Below, piece by piece: positions 47,136-58,882 of a stretch of 64,000 nt of DNA. The notes beneath the pieces were generated by a model. It was not told the DNA's origin. It ran no database searches and worked only from the letters and a program-made list of their open reading frames with translations. The translations under genes and the position numbers were made by a program. The first letter of the stretch is position 1; every line of letters starts with the position of its first letter. The DNA comes from Parasponia andersonii (lineage: Eukaryota; Streptophyta; Magnoliopsida; Rosales; Cannabaceae), in contig JXTB01000105.1 in the NCBI GenBank assembly GCA_002914805.1, positions 563,811 through 627,810 on the forward strand. Reading direction: 5' to 3'.

Positions 47136-48290
47136 CTGAAAGTACATTCATCGGATTTAAGATTCAAGAATTATAATCTAAAAAGTACTATGAAAATGAA
47201 ACTGCTATAGCAATCATAAAGATATCTTACAAGTTAGAGTGCACATTTCATCAAGAGTTTTAAGAGAATTCAACTTTTCAGAGTATTGGCTAAATAATAA
47301 AAATCCATCCAGTCCAAAATTAAAAGTCTAAAAAATGTTGCAGTATCTTATTTTCACTTTTTTTCCCTTCATTTTTATTACAATGTCGTTTGGACAGCAA
47401 AATTAAACAAAATATAGTTCAAAGTTTAAAAGAAAATCAAAACATAAGTTTATAGAGCACATGCCAGCATATACATAAGTTATTTTCCTTATTAAGCCAC
47501 ATATATATATATATATATATATATATCTAAATCAATCATTAAATTTACTAAAATGATTATAAGTAGCTAATCAACCGAATGTGTATTTCTACAAAACAGT
47601 ACCCACCCCTGATTTTGAATAGATCTTTACATTGTTGGTCTTCATATTTTTGTTGTTGACTAGTAAGTCACTTCAGTTAATACTAAGGCATAGTTACAGA
47701 AACGAGTTTCTCCTGAAGCTTTACAAATTATACGATCCCGCACAGAAAAGAAAATATTCCACAAAAGAAAAGGGGGTTATTCAATGAAACAACTCAGCAG
47801 ATATGAATGAATAAAAAAATAAAAAATAAAAAAAAATAAGGGTAAAATCCAGGACAAACAATGAACACGACCTCTTTTCTAATATATTTGAATAGATGGC
47901 ATAAAGAACCGAGCATATTTTTCATCAAATTACTTAAGAGCTCAAATTTATTATTAATTTTACTTCATTATTAGTAGTAATAAATAAGTATAATGAACAA
48001 TATCAAATACTAGAATCCCTACACTATCACATTTAAATATATTTAATTGGACAATATCTGTAATAATTTGAGACAGAAACAAGGAATTCCATATAAATGA
48101 ACAAGAGTTCCTCTTAGGCATTCTATCAAACACATCGCATGCAAGTAATTCTTTTTCATTAAAATTGAAAATTATGAAGGCGAAATAGAGAAAATAGAAA
48201 TAAAGAGCTAAGGTTTTGAGCTAGTTTGAGCTTAAGAATCTGCATTGCTCTGCTCTTGGAAAGGTTTCTCTCCTCCTCGAATGACCTTAC
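47136..48290. other. Intron-like DNA with an (AT)n microsatellite
   Basis: (AT)n at about 47498-47527. Otherwise A-rich, without coding evidence. Confidence 0.5.
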
Positions 48291-48560
48291 CAAATCAGAA
48301 AATTGAAGTTTGCCAAAGAATCTTGAAATCCAATCAGAGAATCTGCATTAAAAAGCTTGAAATTCGATATGAGAATTTCTCAAATTTCCTTTGAAATCGA
48401 CAGAACCCTAGCTAGTAGAGCTCTGTAATGAAACAAAGATGGAGATAGAGTTTCAGAGAGTCAAATTTCTGGTGGTCGTTGGTCGTTCGAGCTCGCTGGA
48501 CTTCGCCGGTTACCGGAGCTAGCTGGACTTCGCCGGGGGTAGAGAGAGAGAGATTGAGAA
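48291..48560 (-). promoter_or_regulatory. Leader exon and promoter region of the candidate minus-strand gene
   Basis: On the minus strand a (CT)n tract (about 48541-48553) is followed by GC-richer sequence with GGCGAAGTCCAGC twice, CTAGGGTTCTGTCG, and a strong donor TTTG|GTAAGG at 48291. This looks like a plant promoter-leader with a 5'UTR intron. It supports, but does not prove, a transcribed unit running left. Confidence 0.4.
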
Positions 48561-50965
48561 TGAACAGAGACAGACAGTAAAAAATAAAGCCGGATCCTCT
48601 GTCCCGTTTTGAAGTTGCATTTTCTGCCCGGCAAATAAAAACATGACACGTCATACCTTTCTTAAGTTTAGACGGACGTTAGCAACGTTTATTGGCTTCA
48701 AGATTTGAAAAGAAGAAAAAAAACAAAATAAAACATAAAAACGCAAAAACGGCAAGGGAAAGTCACCTGTACACTGTTCATGCGCGTCTTCTTGTCCTCT
48801 TCTACCTTTTTTTTTTTTGGCCTAAATTTCTAACTTTGCATTTACTAATGCTTTTGAGATTTTCCAATAATATGCAATTTCAAAAAGGCAACAACCATTG
48901 GCTCACCTGAAATTTTTTTTGCCTTTATAATTAAGGGGATTTCCGGTATAGTAAAAAGGTGTATCAATACACCGAGTTTCTTTTGGCCACATGATTAGGT
49001 AAAAATGGTCTTAAATTATTGCTTCTATCTTTAGTACCCTAATAATGAAACAGAAGATTACATTGTTAAAAGCTCTGAAAGCGACGTCATGTATATAACG
49101 GTTTTGTATTTTATTGTCTAGCAATTAAAAGTTAAATAAGTATTATTTATGTGTATATTTTGTCTTGAATGCAGGATATCGCGGTGAGAGATTCGACGAT
49201 GAATTATCATGTTAATTCGGTACGATAAACGGATATTGAATTATTATTATTAATAATAAATAAACATATATTTTCTTCCGCCACCGATTATACACTACAA
49301 TTCCTCATTGACACGACTACTACAGTTACACCATAAGTAATTAAAAAACAAATTGGCAAACACAATATACTATCTACCACCATTGCAATACTATTTAATC
49401 AACCAGATACATCAACTCAGCTCCAAAATGATCCATACATTTCAATTAAAAATCAGGACCCGAAAACTAAATTTCTTTTTCCCAAATCCTACTATTAATA
49501 ACTAACCCCAAACTTGAATCCCCTCACACAAATAATAAAACCTAATCAGTACTAGAATTTCCACCTCGAACTTTCGACCGAACCCAGAACGGCTTTCAGG
49601 CCATCAGCTATGTTGGCCTCCGATCCGATCACTTATAGCTTCTGCAACCTGCTTCTATCTAATGATATTATGAAAACCCTTAATCATTTCCACTTGAGGA
49701 AAATGAAACCACTGAATATACGACCCTTGAGAATAATGTTGAATAGCCTAGTAGGCGTATAAAGGATCCGCTAAAACGCTCAACTTCAGTAACATAGATT
49801 ATGTGGGCCACCCAAGACTTTCTTGTCCATTCAAAACACATAGAGATAGGCTTATAGATGTACCTTTTTTCCTACACCGTACCTTAGAAGTCCACATTAA
49901 TTAAAATTACTCTTTCCCTTCTTTACTTTATCTCTCCAATATTAGTGATATAAATTTTTTTGTTTGTATTAGTGAGTATTAATCGAGTAAAGAATACTCG
50001 TATCTCTACTGAAGAAAAAAAATATATCACTTAAGTTCTGCTTAGAAATTGAATTTTTTGAGGGAAAAAAATTCTAATAAATTTATTTTTTCTTATTTGG
50101 ATTAAAATAAAAAATTAAAAATTAAAAAAAAAAACAAAAATTTAATTTAAAATAATATTTTACTATAAAAAATATTGACATATTAATTAGTTTAACAAAA
50201 ATATGAAAATAAAATTCTATAAACTTTTAACAGAAATATTTTTCTTTTTCTTTTTCTTTTTTCATAATTTTTTCATTGCAATTTTTTTTCATCAAAATCC
50301 GGTTCAAGACGGAGCCTAAACTTTCTCTTGAGTCTATAATTTTTTAGACAAATGAATGCACAAATAAATAAATAATAAAAAAAAAAAACAGAAAAGATGA
50401 TGGAGGGATTGAGAAAGAAAAAAACCCAGATTAAATGAGATTGACCAGTCAATCCGAGCATCCAATTGACTATTCGTATTTGCTGGGAAGGGAATATGCA
50501 TACATAGCCTTTTGGAACTGCAATATACAGAGTACCTGAAAAAATGGCACTTAGAATTTGGGAAAGGCGGAGGCCCAAGAGGAAGAAGGTAATAAGTAAA
50601 GGGTACAGTACACGTGACAACGTGAGATTGGATGTGTCCGTTTTTTCATTTTATTTAAATTATTAAATGGTTGAACATAAATTACTTTCTCCCGTTAGAG
50701 AAGACGTGACCAAATAGTGTAAGGAAAAAACATTTTTAATAGGTGTCATATTTTTATTCGTCTGACAGATAATGGACAGGCAAACTGGACAGAGGATGTG
50801 GCTCCGTTAAAAATACATAAATAAATAAATTAGTAGTAGGAAAGGTAATAGTCACGCTTATATCTTGTGGCCAAAAATATTTACATATATATTTTTGAAA
50901 AATAAAAAATAAATTTTGATATAATAAATATAAAAAGTTTATGCCTCACAACCACATTTCAGCTT
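48561..50965. other. Intergenic DNA, no gene seen
   Basis: 49560-49700 is balanced in composition but has stops in all frames. The 115-codon minus frame at 50273-50620 is Phe/Leu/Ile-rich and T-driven, with no family I recognise. Confidence 0.5.
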
Positions 50966-52609
50966 TTGTACAAAAATCATAAAAATCCAGATTTTTAAGA
51001 GGATAATTTAGAAATTTTACTAATTTTTATATTAAATAAGAGAAAAACTTATTTATAAAAGTTAAAAAAAAAAACTAAAATACAAGAAATTTGAAAAAAA
51101 AAAAAAAACAAGAGACCAAGGTGCAATTTCGAAAAATTGCATAACCTCGTTTTAACCAATACTCACGTGGACCTTGTTTCCATTCCTTTCTTCTTTTTCT
51201 CTCCCTCCCCTATGATTTCTCTCTTTTTCTCTCTTGGGCCAAGTGTCATTGATGCACCTCCGGCCTTCGACCACCACCACCACCACTCTGCATCAATTCC
51301 TCGTGTCGCCAGTAGCCATCAGCGGGAGTTTTGCCACCATCGAAGCTATCATTCGCCGGAAAATGTCATGTGAAGTCGCAGAGGTTTTTGAATTTCTGGC
51401 ATTGTTTCGGGTAGTTTTAAGGAGTATTCTTGGGCTCGTTGAATTCGTCTCGTCGACGTAAATTTCTAGGTATATATTTCATAACCCTATTTTACCCAGA
51501 TTAAAAGTTGTCATTATTGGTTGTTTATGAAAATTTTGAGTTTGGAATTGACTTTTTGATCGGAGCGTTGGATCGTATTTTTATTGTTATTTTTGGAATG
51601 TACTCTTGAAATGGTGGATATATATTGACCATGTTTGGTGACTAGTGAAAAATAATATTGAACGGCTCAGATTTTGCCTCATTTTCCTTATCACCAGTCC
51701 AGTTTAGCCAAGACCTGGATTGGACGAGTTATATGTCTAATCTATCTATTTTGGGCACTAAGAATTTAATGAAGAGGTCTGCTTATTGATTTGAAACTCC
51801 ATTGAGAAGTTACTTTTTCCCAAGAGAGCGATCGAAGGTTTGGATTCGATTCCCAACCTTCCGAACGATCGTCCAACGATACCCCGAGATTCCAATAATA
51901 TGGCATCGCTATTCTATTGAGGTAAAGATTCGATTACCTTTGTTTTATATAGATTTTGAATAAAACTTACTTTATGTTACATATAATGAAGAACATGATT
52001 TTAAAATTGTTTTGGATATCTACGATGGAGTTAGATTATATGATATATATATATCTATATATTGAAGTACTCTGGAACTTTTCTAAGTGCAGTTTATTTT
52101 TTAATATGTTAAAATAGGGTCGTTATACTACCTATGCATCTATAAAATATAATTAACCATTTTATTAAAAATTAGAGCATCACTTGAACTTAAATTACTG
52201 CATGATTATTTCTACACATCAATTCAGAGTATACGCATCATAAGATCACATATGACCACAGAGTTAGCATCACAGGGTTTCACAATATGGCACTACGGCG
52301 CCACCAACAGTGCAGAGTACATGAACCTTCACAGTTTTTTTTTTTTTTCTAATTACCTCCCTATTTTGGTAGGCATAGGTGAATCGGTTACCCCTCTAAG
52401 TTTGTAAGTATTGGCGAGGTGTTCGCTCCTCTAAATTTGGTAAGTGATACATAGGTGTCCCTTCTGGGTATGAGCTAGGTCTCAGACAAGCTATATGGTA
52501 CATATAGTACCAACACCCTAGTTTTCATTGATGAAAGGTAATGAACTCATAGATATGTGTGGATTTGTATCATGTGTTTATGAACTGATTGATTTTTAGA
52601 TATTATGTT

Positions 52610-52643
<34 letters not shown>

Positions 52644-53390
52644 CACATATACAGACCATCAGCTTTGGAAATTATTATATGGATGTATATATATGGTGTT
52701 GCAAATGTATTTTGAATTAAACTAACTATGCATGGACTCTCTATTACTAAAAAGATTTTCAAGTGAGGTAACAATTTTCCTACTGAACCTTTGAGCTCAT
52801 TCCTTACTTTTCTCCCTTTTAGGTGATTGTTCATTCGATATAGTTGTTTCGATGGCTTGGCAAATTACTTGGCTTATGTTTGCGGTCTTATTCCTCTTCC
52901 TCAGTTGGTCCTTATACCTTGTCCTATGCTTTCTTTATATCTAACTATTTAGTCAAGTTTGCTTTACATGGCAAGTGAATGTACGAGGATAGCTTTATTA
53001 TTATTTGAGGATTTAGAGTATTAATAGAACACTATGATTTCTAAGAAATACATTTTTAAAACTTTAAATACTTAGAATTATGACTAACTTTGAAAATTAA
53101 TTTTTAGACATTCGGACTCAAGATTTGTGAAATTCATTTATTCAATACTAAAATTTTATTAAGCCAAGTTTTTAAATGACCTAACTATATTTTCTTGAAC
53201 CTTAATTAGCGTTTCTTCCTTGATAAACTAAACCAAAGAGAAACTCTTTTTAATACAGAATTCTTAATAATTTGAGGACTAAAATATAAAATCTAAGTAT
53301 TTAGTTTCCTCTAAATTTTGCAAATTCCTTACTTATCTTTATTTATACTCAAAATTTACTAAAAATTACGATTTTGGATTTCTAGTCGTA
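50966..53390 (+). mobile_element. Solo LTR of the gypsy A family, plus orientation
   Basis: Its parts follow the gypsy A LTR in order: a leader (51120-51460), then GATTCGAT and GTTACTTTTTCCCAAG near 51800, GAACGATCGTCC (51860; gypsy A 14950), GAGGTAAAGATTCGATTACC (51919; gypsy A 15022), CATCACAGGGTTTC (52270; gypsy A 15358) and GGCATAGGTGAATCGGTTAC (52372). The end TCTAGTCGTA is a worn GGTCGTGACA. AGCTT flanks both sides (50961-50965 and 53391-53395), a likely target duplication. (AT)n runs lie near 52610-52645. It is about 2.4 kb, close to the reconstructed 2.3 kb LTR of gypsy A. Confidence 0.75.
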
Positions 53391-53908
53391 AGCTTAATTT
53401 CTTGTAGTATTTAAAATCATATTCTTTGTGATCTGGGTCCTAAATGATTGAACGAGAATATTACGATGTTAATCATTTACCTCAAAACAGGCATGCATAA
53501 ACAGTGACTTTAATGAACTTTTAATCAATAAAGGGGCCTACACCAAATTCTTATTCATCCAAACCCAAACTGACGAAGATAGAATTTCAAAACCATCAAA
53601 AAGAAACGAGCCCCAAAATATTTGCATTGAAACAACAATATCAACAGCGGTACTTCATTCCACTATGAAGGGAATCTCTAGTTTTATTACATACAACAGA
53701 TCTCCAAGCGAGCAAGAAAAACAAAAGAGCACAGAGACACAGGTCGTGAAGCAGCAGGACATGCATGCATTAACCTAGAATGCTTTTCGTACTGTTCTCG
53801 ACGAGTGCAAAGACATGCATGGTTGGCTTTATTCAACTTCATAAGTAGTCATCACGATCGTGATGTATGCTTAACTTTATGTTTCAATCGAAGCGTGAAC
53901 TAGTAAAC
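53391..53908. other. 3' flank of the cysteine-rich peptide gene
   Basis: Balanced composition on the minus-strand side, probably including its 3' UTR. TTTATT (AATAAA on the minus strand) occurs near 53683 and 53827. Confidence 0.45.
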
Positions 53909-54518
53909 TCAGCAACACAGCCCCTTGCAAACAGGGACAAGCCAACCTATATTCCAAGTACAAATACATCCTTTATCGCAAACCACGCCCAACCTACATA
54001 TGCCACAGAATTGAAGGCCTAAGTTGTTGTCTTCGATGAACACATTTGAGAGGGGATAAGGCATCTCCCATTTAGCTACAGCCAGCTCATCGGAGCGAAG
54101 TTCCATGTCAGCTTCTACAAAGGAAAATGGAGTAAATAATCTTAATAGATGTATTAAATACTAATTAATAATCGTGTCAAGTACAAAAGCTAGTACCACA
54201 TTTACCATACAAAAAGCTATTAATTTTGCTAAATGGGAAAAATAACATCAACACCATGGGAGAAAGAGAGAAACATTTTCTAATGGCGAAAGAGAGATAG
54301 AGACCAAAAATATCAACCAGTGTTTTTGAATGTGGGTCAGTAGGTCAAAAAAAATCTCGAAACGTCGGAACAAGAGGTGCATCTTATAACAGTTGTGTTA
54401 TTGTTATGAGAAAGGAAGAAACTGAAACGGTACCTGTAAAGGGAATTGAAACGAACAAGGTGGCCACAAGAAAAACTATGGCGACAGCCACCAGAAAATG
54501 GACATTCTTTCTCTCCAT
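53909..54518 (-). CDS. Secreted cysteine-rich peptide precursor, knottin-like, two exons
   Basis: Exon 1 54434-54518 and exon 2 53909-54114 are separated by a GT-AG intron (54115-54433) and join in phase 1 to give a 96-residue precursor. Residues 1-28 are a clear signal peptide: MERK, then a long hydrophobic run with VAVAIVFLVATLFV. Residues about 29-63 form an acidic, Cys-free pro-region. The C-terminal 33 residues hold eight Cys in the pattern C-x2-C-x5-C-x3-C-x-C-x10-C-x3-C-C, then stop. The C-x-C centre and GCICTW recall albumin-1 (PA1b-type) and cyclotide-type knottins, but the spacing fits neither exactly and two extra Cys end the chain. Known relatives are defence or storage peptides acting outside the cell or in vacuoles. 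The real function is unknown. Confidence 0.7.
54115..54433 (-). other. Intron of the cysteine-rich peptide gene
   Basis: Donor G|GTACCG at 54434|54433 and acceptor TTTGTAG at 54121-54115 on the minus strand. The intron splits the codon after the signal peptide, as is common in genes for plant cysteine-rich peptides. Confidence 0.7.
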
Positions 54519-54585
54519 CTTATTAAAGCTCTATCAATTTTCTTTTCGAGAGATCTTTGGACGAACTCACCTTGGGGTTATGCCG

Positions 54586-54592
54586 TTATATA
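54586..54592 (-). promoter_or_regulatory. TATA box of the cysteine-rich peptide gene
   Basis: TATATAA on the minus strand, 68 bases before the start codon, predicting a short leader of about 40 bases. Confidence 0.65.
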
Positions 54593-54595
54593 GCG

Positions 54596-54921
54596 CACTA
54601 GAATCAACCGAAAAAAAAAAAATGTCACTTTTAGTGACAATTATTTTAGTCAAGATCACAACAACAAAAATTGACTAAACATAACATTTAGTTTCCACTG
54701 AAAATTTATTGCGACCAAAAAAATAACATCGCAAATTGTGATTAATGTTTTTTTTGTCATAGTTTTTTTATACAAAAATGAAATAGGTTGAGACTAAAAA
54801 TGGGAACAACAAATTGCATTTCATATATATAACAAATTTTTTAGCACGAATTTGATGACAACATTTTTTCAGTGTCAGAAAATTTTCACATGTAGTCAAA
54901 ACAAAAAGTGTTTTTTCAGTG
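54596..54921. mobile_element. CACTA-like non-autonomous element upstream of the peptide gene
   Basis: It starts CACTAGAATC and ends TTTTTTCAGTG. Inside are repeated motifs in both orientations: GTCACTTTTAGTGACAA, TTTAGTC, GCGACCAAAA, GTCATAG. This is a subterminal-repeat pattern of CACTA MITEs. The two ends match imperfectly and no 3-bp target duplication is evident, so the boundaries are tentative. Confidence 0.35.
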
Positions 54922-57326
54922 ATCCTGATATATTATGTTGTTGATAGCATAGTGTATGGTTTCAAGGAACAATTGAAAGGACGAGGAACGCCCAGCGTCC
55001 ACTAACTTTCTTGTGAATTTACAGAGTTGCCATCACACAAAACATGCGCCATTTTTGCTTCGCTAGATTTTTCTCACGGGCTCATCCACTAGCTTGTGAC
55101 ATTTTTCTATAAAACACAAAATGCCAATTGCCAAGTAGAGATATCAATAAGGAATGATTAGTAGCCAAAGCGTTCAATATAGCAATAATTATTGTTGCTT
55201 TTGCTATATCCCACTCCCATTTTTGGGTACGCTTTTGCTTTATTAATTTAAGAGAAAGGTAATTGCCATATGTAGATGTCATAGCCAGTTGGTTATAATT
55301 GCTATAAGGTACCACGGTTCGCTAAATCCTATATAGATGTACCACAGTTGGGTAACTGGTGGCATGGTTAGGTAATTGCTACACATATATTCTATAATTA
55401 CATTGATATATCAAAGCTATGTGCTAATGTTATAATTTAACATAAAGGACAATAAATAATTATGTTCCTTTTTGCGCTACATTTGACATTTAATTAAATT
55501 GTAACTTTTTCTGTAACAATATTATGTAACAACCATATTTTCAATCACTTTAGAATGAATACGCTTTTCAATATTTAATGAATGCATTTTTTTGACGCTT
55601 AACCAACAACAAAGTTAATTATTTTTAATTATTAAATGATAAAAGTTAATCAAATAGCATTTATATATGATACATAATTAACATTATGCATACATTGGAG
55701 TGAAAAATGAAATAATGTAAGTTCACAATACGCATTTTACTAATTTGTACCAAATACACCATTAACATTAGCATATGCGTGCAAAGATGGTCTCGATTAA
55801 TTGATATGGAGTAAATGAAGTCATCTTTTCTTGTGAATAAGGATATGCTATGATAGAATACATGCTATATTTACTTCACATTTTCCTCACATGTGTTATC
55901 ATCTACCTTCTTTGGCTTTCTCTATATATAAAAGACAATAATGATAGTTTAAGGCTATCGAAAACGAATAAGTAGATAAGGCATGCATTTACTTGACCCT
56001 TTCCTCAAATGTACATGATATATGTGCATCTACCTTCTTTAACTTTTTCTTAAACATTAATAATAAACGACAAAATGACCACGAGTGTGACGTGAATGAA
56101 TGGAAAAAAAAAAATCAAAAATTAGAAAAAGAATTTTAGTTATAAGGTTCGCTAATAATTCAAATATTAGTGTGAGGTACGTGCATGGTCCCATCAGATC
56201 ATAATAAAAGATCTTATCTGAAACCATGGGTTCATAAAACATTTCAGTTTAAGATAATTATTTGTTGTTATACGAGAATTAGATAATGTATATAGGCTTT
56301 TTATTAGCAAAATTTCTTGAATTTGGAATAATTCAGTAAAATTAACATTGAACTCCTTTAAAGTCAAAATAATTTAATAAAATTAATCTTGAAATCAATT
56401 TTTTAGAACAAAACCTCGTGAAGTCCCCTAATATTAGTTTTGTTAGAAAAAAATATTTATATTAGTTTTTTTTGCTATTAAGTCTTTATTTCTTTATCTG
56501 TGACTTTTGGGTCCTTATTTTTAGATCTAGTACACCATTTTTTTAGAAAATGCCACTTTTAAATAGGTTTTAGAAAAATGTCATTTTAAAATAATAACTA
56601 GTAACCAATAAATAGCTTTCGAGCACTGATAACTAGTAACTAAATGCATTTAAACTGGAATATAACTAATAACTAGTGACCAATAATTAATTTTCAAACA
56701 TTTGTAACTAGTAACCATTTAAAAAGTTAAAAATAGTTGACTAAAGACAAAAATCAAGAGTTAGAGCAGCAACTGATTTATACAATAACTTCTAGTCATC
56801 CAAAATAAAATAAAAAATTGTTCTAAATAATTAAAAACTCATACAGTGAAATAAGATACGGATCTATAAAGAAAGAAAAAATTGATCTAAATAACAAAAT
56901 ACTCGTATACTCAAATAAAAAAAGTGATATATAAATGAGTAAAAATTAATCTACATAATGAGATACTGACACACCCAAGTCAAATATTACACTTTTATTA
57001 GTATATTAATTTCTAAACACTACACAAATTTTGTAAACATTTTAGTTTATCACTATATAAATGAAGTATATTACTTTTATAAAAGATCAATCAATTAATT
57101 ATACATAATTTTCATACATTTAATTATTAACTTAAGTAATTTTTTTCCAAAAAATAAATCAATAAGTTATTATTTATATCAGTTAAATATTTATTGTTTA
57201 TATTAGTTAAATATCAGATTTTTTTTCTCGTTTTATCATGACAATGCATTAATATAAGCAAAAAAGTCGATCTTTTTTAATTTTTCGAAATAAAAAATAG
57301 ATTTAAATTATAACAAATTTAAAAAA
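54922..57326. other. AT-rich intergenic DNA
   Basis: The motif TAACTAGTAACCA recurs with variants at 56590-56720. 55120-55390 has a small cluster of GGTAATTGC-type repeats. No coding region is supported. Confidence 0.5.
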
Positions 57327-57590
57327 CAATTATCTGATTTTTATTGTTGATGGGGCAATTTGACTAGGAGGGTAAAATTTCCAGTTTTAGCTTAAACGAC
57401 AATGGGTAGGAATTTATACAATTATCTGATTTTTTTTTATGGTTGATGGGCGAATTTGACTAGGAGGATAAAATGACCAGTGGAAATTTATACAATTATC
57501 TGATTTTTTACTTGGTGATGGGGCAATTTGAGTAGGAGGGTAAAATTGCCAATTTTAGCTAAAACGACAATAAGTGGGGATTTATTTGGT
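57327..57590 (+). repeat. Three tandem copies of a 74-92-bp unit
   Basis: Copies begin CAATTATCTGATTTTT at 57327, 57419 and 57493 and contain TTGATGGGGCAATTTGACTA or a close form and GGAGGGTAAAATT. The middle copy lacks an 18-base internal part. Confidence 0.9.
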
Positions 57591-57933
57591 CGTGTGACAA
57601 ATAGGAAAGAATGGTAATAATAGAGAATACTTCCGTATTGCCAAGAGACTTTAACAAAGCTCAAACTTGGTGGCCAAGGGAAATATCTGCCCTGAGATCT
57701 GCCCAAATCAACGGCTGCCTAGATTTGTACTTGGGTGTATTAAGTAAAGTGACGCTATAAATAGATGAACTGAGGGCAAGAACAAGGAGAGAAAGGCGGT
57801 TTTCTGATCACCTTTAAAGTAAGCTAAAATAATAGAAGAAGAAAAAGAAAACCAAGAAAGAAAGAAGAAGAAGAAGAAGAAGAAGAGACAGCCAAAATTA
57901 AGAGACATATCTCTCAACTTCTACTATAAAATA
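57591..57933. other. Intergenic DNA with (GAA)n
   Basis: An AGAAGAAGAAGAAG run lies at about 57862-57887. The surrounding sequence has a TATA-like CTATAAATAG at 57754 but no gene downstream on the plus strand. Confidence 0.5.
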
Positions 57934-58776
57934 TGTGGGATCCGTTCCCAAATTATACACCATGTAGACGATCAAGTGGCAGAATAGGTCATAAACAGGG
58001 CCCACCGTCTGATTTGTGTCGAGAGTGACTAGTTAAAGACTACGGGAGTCGCACGTGGTACCACATCGGCCATTGGGCTGTCCAAGGTTAGGGCCGAGCC
58101 CATCCCAGACTCTGGATGGACTCGGCCCAGTCCGATTCTTACCTCGACAGTTAGAGGTCGAAAGCCCCAAGGGTCTTCCACTAGAGTACAATGGAAAGCA
58201 ACTCATAGCTCCAGACCCAGACAGAGCATTTAATACGATCTTAAGTAGGTGTGTGCAGGGGGTAAGCCGTCCTGACAGAACGGCAATTTGTCCAAATCTC
58301 GCCCCTGACAGACTCGAGCCATAGGGGACGGCGGAAACTAGACTATAGCGGTGCAGGAGGGATCACGGTAATCTCGGCCCGTGACCTCTGGAGAAAGTCT
58401 TGAGGAAAAAGGTACTCGGTTTTGAGATTGAGAACCAAGAGGTACACAATTTCAAGACTATATATATATATGAGCCATGCGTCCCCGAAAAAGAGAGAGG
58501 CATGTACGCATACGAAAGGAAATTTATAAAAGTTTACGAGCAAAAAACAAAAGATATACTCATACAGATACAGAGAAAAATTGGATCTTTGCTACTCAAT
58601 CTCAGGGGTAAATATCTGACTTAAGCATCGGAGAGTCTTTGCAGATAGTCATCCCCGCCTCTCCGACCCTGTATGAGCCAGGAGTATTTTGGGATAGCAA
58701 GGATACGAAGACAGTTGGAAGGTGTAACATCAGCAGTTCAGCGACACGTGGATAACTGGTGGAAACCGCTCCAACA
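57934..58776 (+). repeat. Probable 5' LTR of gypsy B
   Basis: The end is set by CCAACA just before the primer-binding site. The start TGTGGGATCC is a guess from the TG rule and change in composition. TATATATATATG near 58460 may be its TATA box. Confidence 0.5.
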
Positions 58777-58882
58777 GTTTGGCGCCGTCTGTGGAAAATC
58801 ATTTCTTCTTTGAGTGCGAGAGGAAGAGTCGGAGTCTCACGATCGCACTCTCTCCGAACAAGAAGCCATATAGCATTGGAAG

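Noticed and set aside
49560..49700. tRNA-like or gene fragment in a balanced-composition block
   Set aside because: No A/B box spacing and stops in all frames.
50273..50620. 115-codon minus-strand membrane-like protein
   Set aside because: Hydrophobicity comes from T-rich composition; no conserved motif, start context or splice signals.
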